Positions 25,396 through 37,300 of a stretch of 64,000 bases of DNA are shown one piece after another. Each line of letters opens with the position of its first letter. Positions within the stretch are counted from its first letter, which is position 1. Where the stretch lies: positions 1,736,001-1,800,000 of the forward strand of contig JAMZAV010000051.1 of assembly GCA_024449915.1 (NCBI GenBank), given 5' to 3'. The position numbers and the translations under genes were made by a program. The stretch comes from Sweltsa coloradensis. Lineage: Eukaryota; Arthropoda; Insecta; Plecoptera; Chloroperlidae. The notes below the pieces were generated by a model that was not told the DNA's origin, did not search any database, and saw only the letters and a program-made list of their open reading frames with translations.

Positions 25396-28300
25396 ATGGA
25401 TTGTAATAAAAGTGATCTTGAATCACTAATTGAGCTCGATACAAAACAAGATGGCAATTGTTTTTTCCATGCTGTATTTGGAGACTTGCATTCTGGTGTA
25501 TATCAAACTGACCAGGCAAACCAAATGCGTTCAGAATGGTATCATTTCTTGTGCCAATTCACAGATTTGAATGACAAAAGTATGCCACAATTTCTCAAAG
25601 AGCAACTGAGTAAAATATTCAATTTATTTTTTCTAAATATGATCGGACCTAATTCTGAAGGTTTTTCGGGAAGTTTGGATTCAATCTGCGAGTTAGTTAG
25701 CGAAAGAAAACAAGCAATGGATGAAGCCGAGAGTAAAGCAGAGAAATTGGTACAAAATGTTTTAGAGAAGTGCATAAATGATGAGGATTTTTTAAACACA
25801 ATTTTTAACATTACACTTAAAGCCAAATCTACACAAGAAGATAAACCTACAATTAATCACTTGCTTGACGATATAAACAGGCAGCTCTTAAAAATGGAAA
25901 TTACACACAATCTAGAGAGTTGTGCTTTGTGTTACTTGAACATAAGTAAGGAACAGTATGACGAGGAATATAATATAAAGCATATTGCAAATTCTTTATT
26001 TGAAAGTAAAATGTTTTATCAGGGATATTTAGAGGCTATACAAAGCAGCAGTAATTTTGTTTTGCTTGAGGAGATCCCCATCTTGGCTTCTCTAGCAAAT
26101 GTTGAAGTTCAGGTTTGTTTTGAGGATATTGCAGGCAATAAGAAATTGGAGTCGTTTCAACCAAATGGTGAATTGTTATGTCTGAGGACAAATTATGTTT
26201 GGACTGATAAAAAGAAAGAAACTATAATTCACAAAATGCCTGCGCATTTTGCACGTGCCCAACACACGTTGTCTCGTGCTTCTGAAAGCACACCTCTAGT
26301 ATGTGAATCTAATGTTGAGATTCCTCATGCTTCTGAAAACACACCTGTAGTGTGCGAGTCTAGTGTTGAGATGCCACATGTTTCTGAAAACACACCTTTA
26401 GTGTGCGAAACTAGTGCCCAGGTGCCTAGTGAGTCTGAAAGCACACCTTTAGTATGTGAAACAAATACCCCCGAACTTCTGTGTGGTGCAGGCAGACTTT
26501 CTGGTCATATGAACGTACCTATCAGTAATGTTCTAGAATGGGATAATTTAGAGGATCTTCCGGATCCTTCTAGTTTTATGGCCCATAGTTTTTATAGTAA
26601 ACCAAGTCATCAGACCCTAGGTTCTAGTTTTCGTCTGCTTGATGAAGACTACACTAGTAATTTGAGAACAACACATTACTATGAGGATTCCAGTTCTTTT
26701 GACGGGAATGCTATTGTAGGTCTACATCATTCAACTGCCCGGTCTGTGTTTAGTCCTGAAGCAAATCCTTTGATTACCTTGGAGCAGAATTTTTTAAAGG
26801 ATTCAGAGTTTTTGGAATTACCAAGCCAATCACATTATAAACAGTGTGAGCGTAATTTTGTCAACAAGCCCGGTCAGGTTGCAATAGAAATAAACAAAAA
26901 AACTGGAATTTTTTACCGTGGTGCTTTAGATGCAGACGATAAAATGTCTGGCAGTGGAAAACTATTTAGTAAAGATGAAAAACAATTCATAGACGGGGTT
27001 TGGAAAAATGGCCGCTTGGGAACAGTTAATTTTTGCCAGTTTAAATACTCTAGCAATGGAGACATAAACTTGTTTGCTAGAATATATGGCCAAGATAAGT
27101 TATTGACTCTCGATGAAGACTGCTATACTGCTAGAGTAAACATTGGTAATGTTGGTGAAATAGATTTTGGCAGACCGAATGTAACTTTTACAGACATTCG
27201 ACGAATGATTTTTGGTAAAATTACTATTTTGAAGATTCTAGAAGATCAAAAATCAAGTACTCGTGAATATTCTTATGCTAGTTTTAAGCAATCTCTTGAA
27301 GAAAGGAGCAGTAAAAGTGCATATAGCATTGAATGTGCAGAAGACTTTGTTCAAATTCATGACACATTGGGAAACTGTAATTCCAATGTTTCAATTCTTC
27401 GAGCTTTGCTGTCTAACAAAAATATATCTGATGAACTTGTTACTTTTACAAAATGTCTGTTTGATGCAGAAATGTATCGTCATGAAAGGAATCATAGAAT
27501 CCTTGAGATAAACAGGAGCCAACAAGGAACTAATTGTTCTCATTTCCAAGATAATACTATATTGAAAGATCTACAGCATCTTTTTGATGAAGTGGTCAAA
27601 CATCATACAAATGCCTTGCTTAATAAATGTAATTCAAATACTTTACTGTCCATTGTGAGGTCTTCATTACTTAAGCTTCCTGGTATTGAATTGCTTAGCA
27701 TTAGTGGCCAAGACATTCAGCTGTTTTCAGATCTCATCAATACTGCAAATGAACAAATGTATCGATCTGATGCCATAAAGTCGGAGTTCATATCTCTCTC
27801 CTCTGAATTTGTTCGACATTTGTGGAATATCTTGATTGAACAGTTGAAAAATGTTAAACTGAGAGTTTACTCCGTAAGACAAGTTGCCCCTTTAACTAAT
27901 CCTATTTTTTTAGGTCTTTACAAGAGCTTTGTTGACTTGATGACTGAGATTTGCATTAAAGCAAATCTTTCAGCAAAATATGTGCTGATTAAACAGAAGG
28001 GAGATTGGATATTGGCAACAATTAATTGGTCGACTCCCTCTAACAAACATTATTTTCTAGAGAAGCAGCTTCGCTTCATTTTTAAACTAATTGAACACTT
28101 TAAGCCGTGTCAGTATTGTAACAGGAAAAAACTTCATTATGATTTACAGCTGTTGAAAGATGAAAGAACTGTGTTGTCGAAAATGAAAGATTGGTTTGTA
28201 GGGAATGAACCGGCCAAGCCCAACATTACTGATAGTTTGTCTGAAGAGCAGCTTGTATGGCTATACATTCTTGATGATGCCATGGCAAGTGTTATTCAAC

Positions 28301-31300
28301 ATCAGCAGAAAGACCTTAAATTGTGCAAGGAATCCAAAGAGCAAATGACAAACTTTGTGTTGCTTTTATTGAGAGCTTATTCAGATTTTATTCGTCTGAA
28401 AAATAACCGTTTGGAGTCGTTCCGTGTTGCCGCTCACAACGTAATCAAGTTCGTAGCGCAAGTGAGTCCCCACTTTGTAAAGGTGTTTGAAGGTGATCTT
28501 GACCACAGCATATTACTGAAGCAAATAGCATTCATAAAAAAAACGCTTGGCGATCAAGTAAATGACCTCTCAGTCTGTTTTCCTAGTTTGATAAGTGTGT
28601 TCAGTGCATACTGGGAGTGTAAAGAGTCTTTTGTTTGCCATATGTCCGAGAAACTTCCTCATGAAAGCTTCAAGTCTGATGTGGAAGAAATATGCAAGAA
28701 AATCCTGGAGATTGTGGACACTGCTCTCAATCAAACTGTCAAACCCCAAGTCCTTGTCAATTATTTCCGAACGTTTAACGAGTTGGTAAAACTTCTTCAA
28801 GCTGTTGATCTTGATTGGATTGTGAAGGAAGACCCTCATTTTCAAGAGGTAATTGACAACAACATTCTTCAATGTGTTAATGCAGATAAAAAATCTTGCC
28901 TTGTTTTGGAACCAACCGAATTCATCAAAGATTGCCAAAGCCGTGCTGAAAATATTCCTCGCCATTATTTAATTGAAATAATAAAACAATTGTTAGTTAC
29001 TATTGCTAATAGTCTCGTAAAAACCGATTTGGATGTGGAAACAAATATGAATGCAACAAGTAAATTGCTTCTTGCAATTGGTCATTCATCAATTCATTTT
29101 AATGATCAGTCAAACTATGTTGACTTTGATCAGTTTCTCAGCGACTGCACCCAACCATTCGTCAAAGTACTAGATAACAGACATTCTTATCAAGATTTTG
29201 AAAAGCGTCTTGATAATATTGAGACTTTCTATCTATACACCAGAATACAGGATGAAATCGACATAACAAAAGCTCTCGGTCTATTTGACTCTGAATCCGA
29301 AGCAATGTGCAGTAGTGGTTTCAATACAACTTTCAACAAGGAGATACTGCAGTCTTGCTATGAGAAATATAAAGACCAATTCAATTCTCACATAGAGAAA
29401 ACTGGCAACAGTGAAGATAACATCCATACCATCATTGAAGATGTCAAGGACGTTTTGAAGTTGGCAAAGTGTGAAGACATAAGTGAGTGGACACCAGACT
29501 TCAAACAAAACACTATTCCTACTATTCTTGCTGCACTAAGTGCTGTGTGGTCAATCCAAAACTCTAAGGATATTACCAGTACTGGAAAGAGCTTGAAGCC
29601 CCATTGCATTCAGATATTGTGTATTCTTAGGTCGCTCAGTGTAGACAAAGAGTCTAACGGCGTGGAAAAGCATCTGGCACAAGTTCTGACTGGGCAAGGC
29701 AAGTCTGTCGTTCTTGGTCTGCTTTCTACAATCCTTGCATTATTAGGCTCGCCTGTTCGAGTTGTCTGTTATAGCAAATATTTGGCAAGAAGAGACAAAC
29801 TATCTTTTGAAGATTTCTTTGCTGAATTTGAGGTATCCGAGAAAATAGATTTTGGCACATTTAAAGATATGGCAAACGAAGTCCTTTCCTGTGAAATAGA
29901 TGGCATGAAACAAGGTATTCGAACTTTGGTAAATAAGTGTTTAAATGACGAGCTTGGCAGACATAAAGATGGATTGAAAGCTGCATCTATTCCCAGGGGT
30001 GTCCTGTTGATAGATGAGGTGGATGTTTTCTTTTCAGACTTGTATTATGGCAATATTTACGGTAGCTGTACTACTGTTGAGATGCCAGCATTACTTGAAA
30101 TCCAAACTGAAATCTGGAAAACTGTATCGAGTGGAAAACATAAACATGATGTGGTTTCAAAGATCATTGACGGACTAGTGAAGCAAATTGTTACAAACAA
30201 CACTGACGAAGGATTCAGTAAATTCTTGTCTTCTACCGAGTTCATATTCAAAAAGCATCTAGACAAGATGATTTATAATGCTATAAATGTTGCTACCACA
30301 TCATTGAATGGCATTTTTATTAAAAATTATAAACTTCTTGACAATGGCAAAATAAGTTGTTATGATGGACAAGATGGTCTTTACTCAGTCAACACACTTT
30401 GGGAGTATTATAACGTCTTCAATTACTTTAGATTAAAAGGAAAAGATTATGACCATAAAGAATTTCATAACTATGGATACCTCCACATTAGTTGTGGTAG
30501 CATATCCTATGCAAATTTGCCTAAGGTATATTCAATTATTTCAGGGGTAAGCGGCACATTAACAACTCTGAATGACCCTGAAAAAGAAGCTATTAAATCG
30601 TACGGCATCCAGAACATCTCGTGTATGCCTTCGTTTTTTGGGCGAAACAAGCTGGTGTTCGATGAGATTGAGAACTTCACAATCGAGGATCTCGAGGAAA
30701 ATTGGCTCGCCACAATTTACAACCATGTAAGTTGTACAATTCAATCCAAGAGATCAGTTCTAGTGTTTTTTGACACTGAAACTAAAATAACTAAATTTCA
30801 GCAACAGTTTGAAGGCAACATTGATAGTTTGCATGTCCTAACTGGAAACGAAGAGCTATCACAGTTGGAATGGATAGTCAATGAGGCAGGGGTTGCAGGT
30901 ACTGTTACTATAGCTACTCGTTTGATGGGCCGTGGCATCGACTTTAAATCCAATGATTCCAGTGTAGAAGCAGAAGGAGGATTGCATGTAATTCAGACCT
31001 TCTTTTCCATGGATGAAAAGGAAGAAGTGCAAATTAAGGGTAGAACGGCTCGTAAAACTAACAACGGCAGTTACGAGTTGATCGTCTGCAAGAAGCACTT
31101 GAACGCTCTAGATGGTACATTAAGCTATAGTTATCAGGACTTGAGTCATAGAAGGAAAATAATTGCAGAAATAACAGGCAAAAATAATTGCAAACGGATT
31201 GAAGAGTCTCAAGCAAAGCATGATAAGACGATGGAGTTTCTTCACTCGTTTTCAGAGTACACACCTGAGAAACGCCACTCTTTCTTGAGGAATCCTATTC

Positions 31301-31308
31301 TAGAGTGA
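25396..31308 (+). CDS. OTU-like protease / SecA-like ATPase fusion, 1970 aa
   Basis: Single uninterrupted frame. The ATG has a strong context (AAAG before, G after). Residues about 15-290 resemble an OTU cysteine protease: D19-G-N-C22 gives the nucleophile and H284 (in AHF) is a candidate catalytic His. Four 17-residue repeats follow (296-363), then a MORN-like stretch (504-542) and a long mostly helical region. Residues about 1400-1890 match the SecA DEAD motor: GQGKS 1433-1437 (Walker A), YLARRD 1462-1467, IDEVD 1539-1543 (Walker B), SGVSGTL 1716-1722, TIAT..MGRGIDF 1838-1850, GGLHVI 1861-1866 and QIKGRTAR 1879-1886. All ATPase motifs look intact. About 180 residues replace the preprotein-binding domain of bacterial SecA, and the C-terminus ends soon after motif VI. 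Predicted role: deubiquitylase-type head on a translocase or remodelling motor. Substrate and location unknown. No signal peptide is evident. Confidence 0.85.
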   Translation: MDCNKSDLESLIELDTKQDGNCFFHAVFGDLHSGVYQTDQANQMRSEWYHFLCQFTDLNDKSMPQFLKEQLSKIFNLFFLNMIGPNSEGFSGSLDSICELVSERKQAMDEAESKAEKLVQNVLEKCINDEDFLNTIFNITLKAKSTQEDKPTINHLLDDINRQLLKMEITHNLESCALCYLNISKEQYDEEYNIKHIANSLFESKMFYQGYLEAIQSSSNFVLLEEIPILASLANVEVQVCFEDIAGNKKLESFQPNGELLCLRTNYVWTDKKKETIIHKMPAHFARAQHTLSRASESTPLVCESNVEIPHASENTPVVCESSVEMPHVSENTPLVCETSAQVPSESESTPLVCETNTPELLCGAGRLSGHMNVPISNVLEWDNLEDLPDPSSFMAHSFYSKPSHQTLGSSFRLLDEDYTSNLRTTHYYEDSSSFDGNAIVGLHHSTARSVFSPEANPLITLEQNFLKDSEFLELPSQSHYKQCERNFVNKPGQVAIEINKKTGIFYRGALDADDKMSGSGKLFSKDEKQFIDGVWKNGRLGTVNFCQFKYSSNGDINLFARIYGQDKLLTLDEDCYTARVNIGNVGEIDFGRPNVTFTDIRRMIFGKITILKILEDQKSSTREYSYASFKQSLEERSSKSAYSIECAEDFVQIHDTLGNCNSNVSILRALLSNKNISDELVTFTKCLFDAEMYRHERNHRILEINRSQQGTNCSHFQDNTILKDLQHLFDEVVKHHTNALLNKCNSNTLLSIVRSSLLKLPGIELLSISGQDIQLFSDLINTANEQMYRSDAIKSEFISLSSEFVRHLWNILIEQLKNVKLRVYSVRQVAPLTNPIFLGLYKSFVDLMTEICIKANLSAKYVLIKQKGDWILATINWSTPSNKHYFLEKQLRFIFKLIEHFKPCQYCNRKKLHYDLQLLKDERTVLSKMKDWFVGNEPAKPNITDSLSEEQLVWLYILDDAMASVIQHQQKDLKLCKESKEQMTNFVLLLLRAYSDFIRLKNNRLESFRVAAHNVIKFVAQVSPHFVKVFEGDLDHSILLKQIAFIKKTLGDQVNDLSVCFPSLISVFSAYWECKESFVCHMSEKLPHESFKSDVEEICKKILEIVDTALNQTVKPQVLVNYFRTFNELVKLLQAVDLDWIVKEDPHFQEVIDNNILQCVNADKKSCLVLEPTEFIKDCQSRAENIPRHYLIEIIKQLLVTIANSLVKTDLDVETNMNATSKLLLAIGHSSIHFNDQSNYVDFDQFLSDCTQPFVKVLDNRHSYQDFEKRLDNIETFYLYTRIQDEIDITKALGLFDSESEAMCSSGFNTTFNKEILQSCYEKYKDQFNSHIEKTGNSEDNIHTIIEDVKDVLKLAKCEDISEWTPDFKQNTIPTILAALSAVWSIQNSKDITSTGKSLKPHCIQILCILRSLSVDKESNGVEKHLAQVLTGQGKSVVLGLLSTILALLGSPVRVVCYSKYLARRDKLSFEDFFAEFEVSEKIDFGTFKDMANEVLSCEIDGMKQGIRTLVNKCLNDELGRHKDGLKAASIPRGVLLIDEVDVFFSDLYYGNIYGSCTTVEMPALLEIQTEIWKTVSSGKHKHDVVSKIIDGLVKQIVTNNTDEGFSKFLSSTEFIFKKHLDKMIYNAINVATTSLNGIFIKNYKLLDNGKISCYDGQDGLYSVNTLWEYYNVFNYFRLKGKDYDHKEFHNYGYLHISCGSISYANLPKVYSIISGVSGTLTTLNDPEKEAIKSYGIQNISCMPSFFGRNKLVFDEIENFTIEDLEENWLATIYNHVSCTIQSKRSVLVFFDTETKITKFQQQFEGNIDSLHVLTGNEELSQLEWIVNEAGVAGTVTIATRLMGRGIDFKSNDSSVEAEGGLHVIQTFFSMDEKEEVQIKGRTARKTNNGSYELIVCKKHLNALDGTLSYSYQDLSHRRKIIAEITGKNNCKRIEESQAKHDKTMEFLHSFSEYTPEKRHSFLRNPILE
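26281..26484 (+). repeat. Four 51-bp in-frame repeats (17 aa)
   Basis: Units start at 26281, 26332, 26383 and 26434. Each encodes S-E-(S/N)-T-P-(L/V)-V-C-E-(S/T) plus a variable tail. It links the OTU head to the MORN-like region. The conserved Cys in each unit is notable in an otherwise linker-like stretch. Confidence 0.85.
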
Positions 31309-31398
31309 CTTGACAAAACTAGAATAGATATTGCTTTTTAGAATAGTTATGTAACATAAATACGGCAGTTTAGTGTATTCATTCATTATTTTGTGAAG
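31309..31398 (+). other. 90-nt spacer between the two giant frames
   Basis: The two flanking frames share the same register. The spacer begins right after a TGA and contains further in-frame TAG and TAA. It has no AATAAA and is very short for two independent animal genes. TTGCTTTTTAG near 31342 is a possible 3' splice site, but no convincing matching donor was found. Confidence 0.6.
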
Positions 31399-34300
31399 AT
31401 GTCTGTTAAGGTTGAATTCTTGATGGACTGCCTGGCCAGTTCTTGGTCAGGCGGTGTTGAGTGGCTCAAGCCATTTGCAGAAGAAATCTATGTACTCTAT
31501 AGAGAATTAAAGGATGAAATGATAGCAAATTCAAAATCTTGGAACTACTCTCAATACTGTGAACGTCTTGCTTATCATTACTACAATCTAGCATTGAGCT
31601 ATTACCGTTTATTTCACAAGTACACAGTTGACCTTGACAGTGTGAATACTTGGATAAAGAGATGTTTGGACATGATTGAGAAAATAACACCAAAAGAAGG
31701 TTCAACAAAGATCAGCAATCTAGAAGCCGATGCCAAACGCATGTTTGCAGTAGTTGCAAAAGTAACTAAAGCCCAAGAAAAACATTTATTACTCTACGAA
31801 GATGTTGTGGAAGGCTCCGACATGGACAGCAAATTAAAATTTGTTCACACGTGTGTTGGTTTGGGAAACTTGGCTAAAAGCCAACACGTAGTAGATCTAT
31901 TTGAAACTTCTAGTGACCAACACGAACTGTTTACTCGGAAGATACAGAGCATTCATTTAATACGAACCATTAACACACTAGAGGAAGCTCTTGCTGTATC
32001 TAAACCTACAGACACGTGGAATAGTGCCGAGCAGTATGGGTACTTAGGACAGGCCTACCAGTTAGCCGGGCATCCTGCATTGGGTGGCCGGTACATGCAA
32101 ACAGCTCAGCAACTTTATGAATCCTCTATGAATGAAAGTGATTCTTTACATCCAATGAAACAGGAGGTCAATGAAATCATAGAAAATGAAGTTGTGAATT
32201 TTCAAACCACCTTGAAAATGGTTAAATCGGTTATCTCTGAAAAGAGTGGAGTAGGCCTGCCACTCACCCTGACTGATTGTGCTTACATCGATAAAAAGTA
32301 TATAGGTTATTGTTTGAAGCTTTGTTTAAATGAAGTTACGAGTTGTTTAACGGAACTTGCGGAAAGGAAAAGCAGCTCGGCTATCGAAGATATTTGGCAC
32401 TCCTTGGTCAATGTGGTGAACTTGAACCAGGTTCCATTTCCATTCAACCAGCTGAATTATTACCAGCTCTTTGTGAAACAAGGATTGGTAAATGGAAGTG
32501 ACGTTAATTGTTTTATTAAGGATTTAAAAGCTCTTTGTTTTGACCAAGTAAATGTTGGCAGTAACTCTGGAAATCGAGAGCTGGTTTTCCTGAAAACGTT
32601 GGTTAGTTTTCTGAGTAGCTCTAAAAGCTATCAATGTGTTGTTGATAAATTGCAGTTGCAGCAGTTTTGTCAAGGTAGTCTCCCTATATCTATAAGCCTA
32701 CTTGCCAAACGAATTCTTGAACTTGATGCAGACGATGAGGACACCATAGTTTTGAAGGAATTGGCACGATTTGTAAATGATGAAGGCCTACCATTTTATG
32801 ACACGTGTAAGAAAACAATTGAGGAGGCTATTAAGCCAGTGATGGTGAAAGAAACTGTTATTGATGGGAGGTGTGTTGTTGTGGTAATTGGTAACACCAT
32901 AGTAATCAGTGAGATAATACAAGAAGTGGAAGAAACAATTTCAAAGAATCCAGCTGTGGAAGAAGCAAGATTTGTTGGAGCAGAGGTTGTGCACATCGAC
33001 GGGGACCTGGAGAGCGATGTTTGGCATGGAAAGAATATTGTTGTTTTTACCAAGAAGATTAAAATCTATGGCAAGATTATATGGGATGTCTCGGGTAAAA
33101 ACAATAGCCAAGTTTACTGTCGTAGAGCGAATGATGGCAAGAAGATGGGAGAGAGTGGACAAAAGGGCAAAGATGGATGTCCTGGAGAAAGTGGAGGAAA
33201 TGTTTCTATTTGGACTGAGACATTTGAAAACGTTCAGAACTTTACCATTATTTCTTGTGGGGGCAAAGGGAGTAAGGGTCAAAATGGTGGCAATGGACAA
33301 GATGGAATCTGTGGTTATGGCATAACCAAAGCAGATTTTGATGCGAACCTTGCGATTCTTTGCAAGGCTGGTGGAACTCTGAAGAAGTTTAAAACCCTAG
33401 TTGAAAAAATTGCTCAAAATATAAAGGACTTTGATTTAGCGGAAATGATGGAATGGAAAAGTGATCCATTTCTATTATCTGATTTATTCCTAAATGCTAA
33501 AACAAGCCAAGGAGGATGTAGTATAACATTCTCTTACTGTGGAGATGATGCTTGCCATGAAGCGTTCCTGGTGTGTAGCGGGTCACCCGGACAGCCAGGT
33601 GGGCAAGGGGGAGAGTGTGGACTAGGTGGTCAAGGTGGTTTTGCTGGGGATGTGACCGTTACCAACCCTCGAGATGGCAGGCAGGCATTCTACGTAGACA
33701 AGGTAGTCGAGGCAGGAGGTAGTGGCCAAAGGGGCCAAGGTGGGTTGCATGGTTGTCGCGGGCGTAGTGGCTGGGATATGGGCTATACAGTTACGCTAAC
33801 CTGCAGGGAAGAACAGCCTGTGTGGAAATGGAAACCATATGGATATGATCAGAAAAAGAGACTCATATTAAGTTTCCATTCCAACAAAACACCTAGTAGG
33901 ATTTTCTGCAGTTACCAAAACCACCTGAAAAGGTTAAATCAGTATGCCGAGATAACCGCCTTCCCAATTGAACATAAAGATGGAACAAAGTGTACAAAAA
34001 CAAACGACAAAATACCCAATGAGCAACAACGTACAGCTAAAGCTAGTCGGAGAAAATCTATTTGCCAAGAGAGTATTCTCTCTCGCTACTATCATGACGG
34101 TGTTTCGTTAAAAGATTCTTTGCTCAGTTTGGAAGCTACTAAAGACAGAATTCTGCAGAGTATTGTTGAAGTAGAGAAGCAAGAAATATTGTGCACAGCA
34201 GATGCTGAAATCAAATGCTTGGAACATGAGATATCAAAGCCTAGTATTATTGTCCCTTCTGAAATTCCTAAATGTGAACCTAATGTTGAATGCTTAATAA

Positions 34301-37300
34301 GCAAGTTGAAGCAAAATATCAAATCCCTGGACAATTGGCGGCAATTTCAAAATGTAGAACTGAATGTTCAGGAACTGACCCAGTTGTTGGATATTAGGGA
34401 CAACTTTCATCAATCCCTCGTGCTACAGAGTGAAGTTGAGCCAACACAGGATGAGATTGACCTGATTGCTACAATTGATCACCTTTTGATTGAGAAATAC
34501 AGTTTGATTGCACTGGAAGAAATCGCAGTGAAAGTAAGTTCTATGCAACAGCATAAACAGACTTTCAATATTGATTTGGAATTGTCAGCAGATGGAGCAA
34601 AGAAGTTTCTTATTGCATGTGATGATGATGATCTAAATCTTTGTTCAGACATACTGTTCATTTTGAATTCGTGTTCGATGAAATTTAAGTCTGATAATGT
34701 GAACTCTAAATTTGATAAGCAGATGCATCAGACAATCAAAAATGGTGATTTGAAGAATAGAATAGTTAAGATGTTTATCAATGAGGTTGGTGGGTCAGGG
34801 AATGGGAACCCAAGCTCACAACAGTATTTAAAAAACTATGAAAAGTATTTAAAAGAACAGGAACGAATCTTGAGTGTAATTTTTAAATATTTCAAATTTG
34901 CTGTGCAGAATTGGAATATCAGACATGATTTTATCAAAAAGTCACTTGAAGAAAAATTAAAGAATGATGTTTTCCTAAACGCTCTTCACCAACGATTAAA
35001 TGAACAATTAAACAGGCAGTTTAATTGGAATGAATGTTGTGAAGATCCTGCTGTTCTTGATGAATGCACAAAACACATGAAACAAAGAGACCCTTTGTCG
35101 GCAACCTTTCGAGAAGTATTGGCCTGTTCATTTGATTACAATATCCGGCTTTATACAAAGGACAGATGCAATCTGATTTTACAAAATGATCATAACCCGA
35201 GAGGAAAGCAGATCGTTTACATGTTGTTGACAGATTCTCGATTCGTTCAACTGAAGTTTGATCGAGATTATTTGGCACTGATTGATGAGAACACACAAAA
35301 AGGAGTTTTGCTATCACAAATCTTGTCCGAGACAGAATCCTTCAAAAGTAAACACGAGTTTGATACTTTTCTATTGGAAGAACCATTTTTGAACAGCAAA
35401 TACTTGGAGACAACGTTACGCTCGGAAAGTTCGGTTCATCTAAACCAGTCTGCAGTAGAGACGGAAACCATGAAGCAAATTAGTGAATACTTTTCTTCCC
35501 CGGCGGAAATACAGCAAGCAAAAGAAAGACTAGACAAAATCGCATCGTGTTATATTGGGCAGCACACTATCTTCCGGTGTATATTGAAACGCTTTGCTTG
35601 GGAAGGAAGGCACGTCTCTTTTGAAGAGTTCAGTTTCCTTGTAAACTGTATATTGGATTTTGCAATAAATGAGCAAACAGATTTGAACATATTTTGCTGG
35701 ATTATTTCAACTTGTTCGCAGAATAAATGGCCGGGCGAATTACTTATGATTGAGCTGGAACTTTATTTCAGAAAACGCTTGCCTGATATATCTGTGTGGA
35801 GACGTTACTTGTCAGTCATTGATAACTGTGATATCATCTTACTGTTAAAGATGAAACTCGATGAGCAGAAAGGGAGCAATAATATCTCCGCTCAGTGTAT
35901 TGGTGATACCTTGCACCTGCTAAGTGAAACTTCTCATCAAGCCATGTATGTTGCCAAACTTCCATTGTCTCAATGGGCGTGTGCTTTAAAGGAACCGTAC
36001 TGGTCTCGCAAGCTATCGCAGCTTTCGCTTTCATCGAGCTGGAACCAAGAGCAATTGCAAATCTCGACTAATCATCTCGTGTACCTTGAAAATACTGTGG
36101 GGTTTTCTGCAGTGGACAGATTCTTCAAGCTCTTTAGGAGAATGGTTTCTGGGATATCTCCGCTGGAAGTTGTTGAGATATTGTCTCACTTTTATAATGA
36201 AGGGTGGTGTGTGAGCCAGCAAATGTTTGACAGTCTTTCAAATCAAAATGTTACTATTGAGCAATGGAAGAATGATATGGAACAAAGATATCTTGCTACT
36301 GGGAGAGAGAGAGATATAATGCAGCTTGTTGACTTGGTTACAGCAAATTCTCTTACTTCAAAACAAATAACTGAAAAACTACCCCTTGTTAAGCAGTCAA
36401 TAGTAAACATAGGTCATACAAATTATGTATGCACTGGACACAAATCTTGCACCCAAAAAACTGATGATGAAATAACACAAGTTGGCAACAAGCCTGTAAG
36501 CTGCTTTACGGAAAATGATATATCAATGTGGGTAGACATGTTTAAACGAAAAACTCATGATGATAGTGGAGAAGCATTCAAATTTGAAGAAATGCTGGCC
36601 ATTGTTGATCGAACTATAGAACTAAAAAGGGGATTTCAACTTCGAGACACTCAGAAGTTGACTGTAATGACCTTGCTTACAAGCGAGGGCAAAACGGTAG
36701 CCCAAGTTCCTTGTGGAGAAGGAAAGTCACTAATAGTGGTAGCCATGGCAATTGTCAAAGTGCTTTGTGGGGAGAAAGTGGATATAATCACTAGCTCTCC
36801 TGTACTGGCTAGACGTGACGCTAGTGCAGAACCTCCCACAGGTAATGGAGACATCTATGGTATGTTTGGCATCAATGTATCCCACAACTGTAGTGAAAAC
36901 ATTGAGGAGAGAAGGGCAGCTTATTCCAAATGTCACGTCATATATGGTGACTTGTCAAGCTTCCAGCGTGATTATCTACTTGATCGATTTTACAGTGTGA
37001 ATATCTTGGGAGACCGCAACTTTGAAAGTGTGATAATTGACGAGGTTGATAGTATGTTGCTCGACATAGACCACAATGTGTTGTTTATGTCACATGGTAT
37101 GTGTGGCTTGGATAAGCTTGAATCCGTGTATATTTACATCTGGCAGTGGCTGAATCGGCCAGTTGCGAATGCAGAAGACATGACGTCCTGCTTTAGCACT
37201 GCAGCAATAAAAGAAGCAGTACTAGATGACATCTTTGGTTTTCTAAAGAAAGAAGATCTGAAAACACTTGATTCTATGCTTGACACACTGCAAGTTAATT

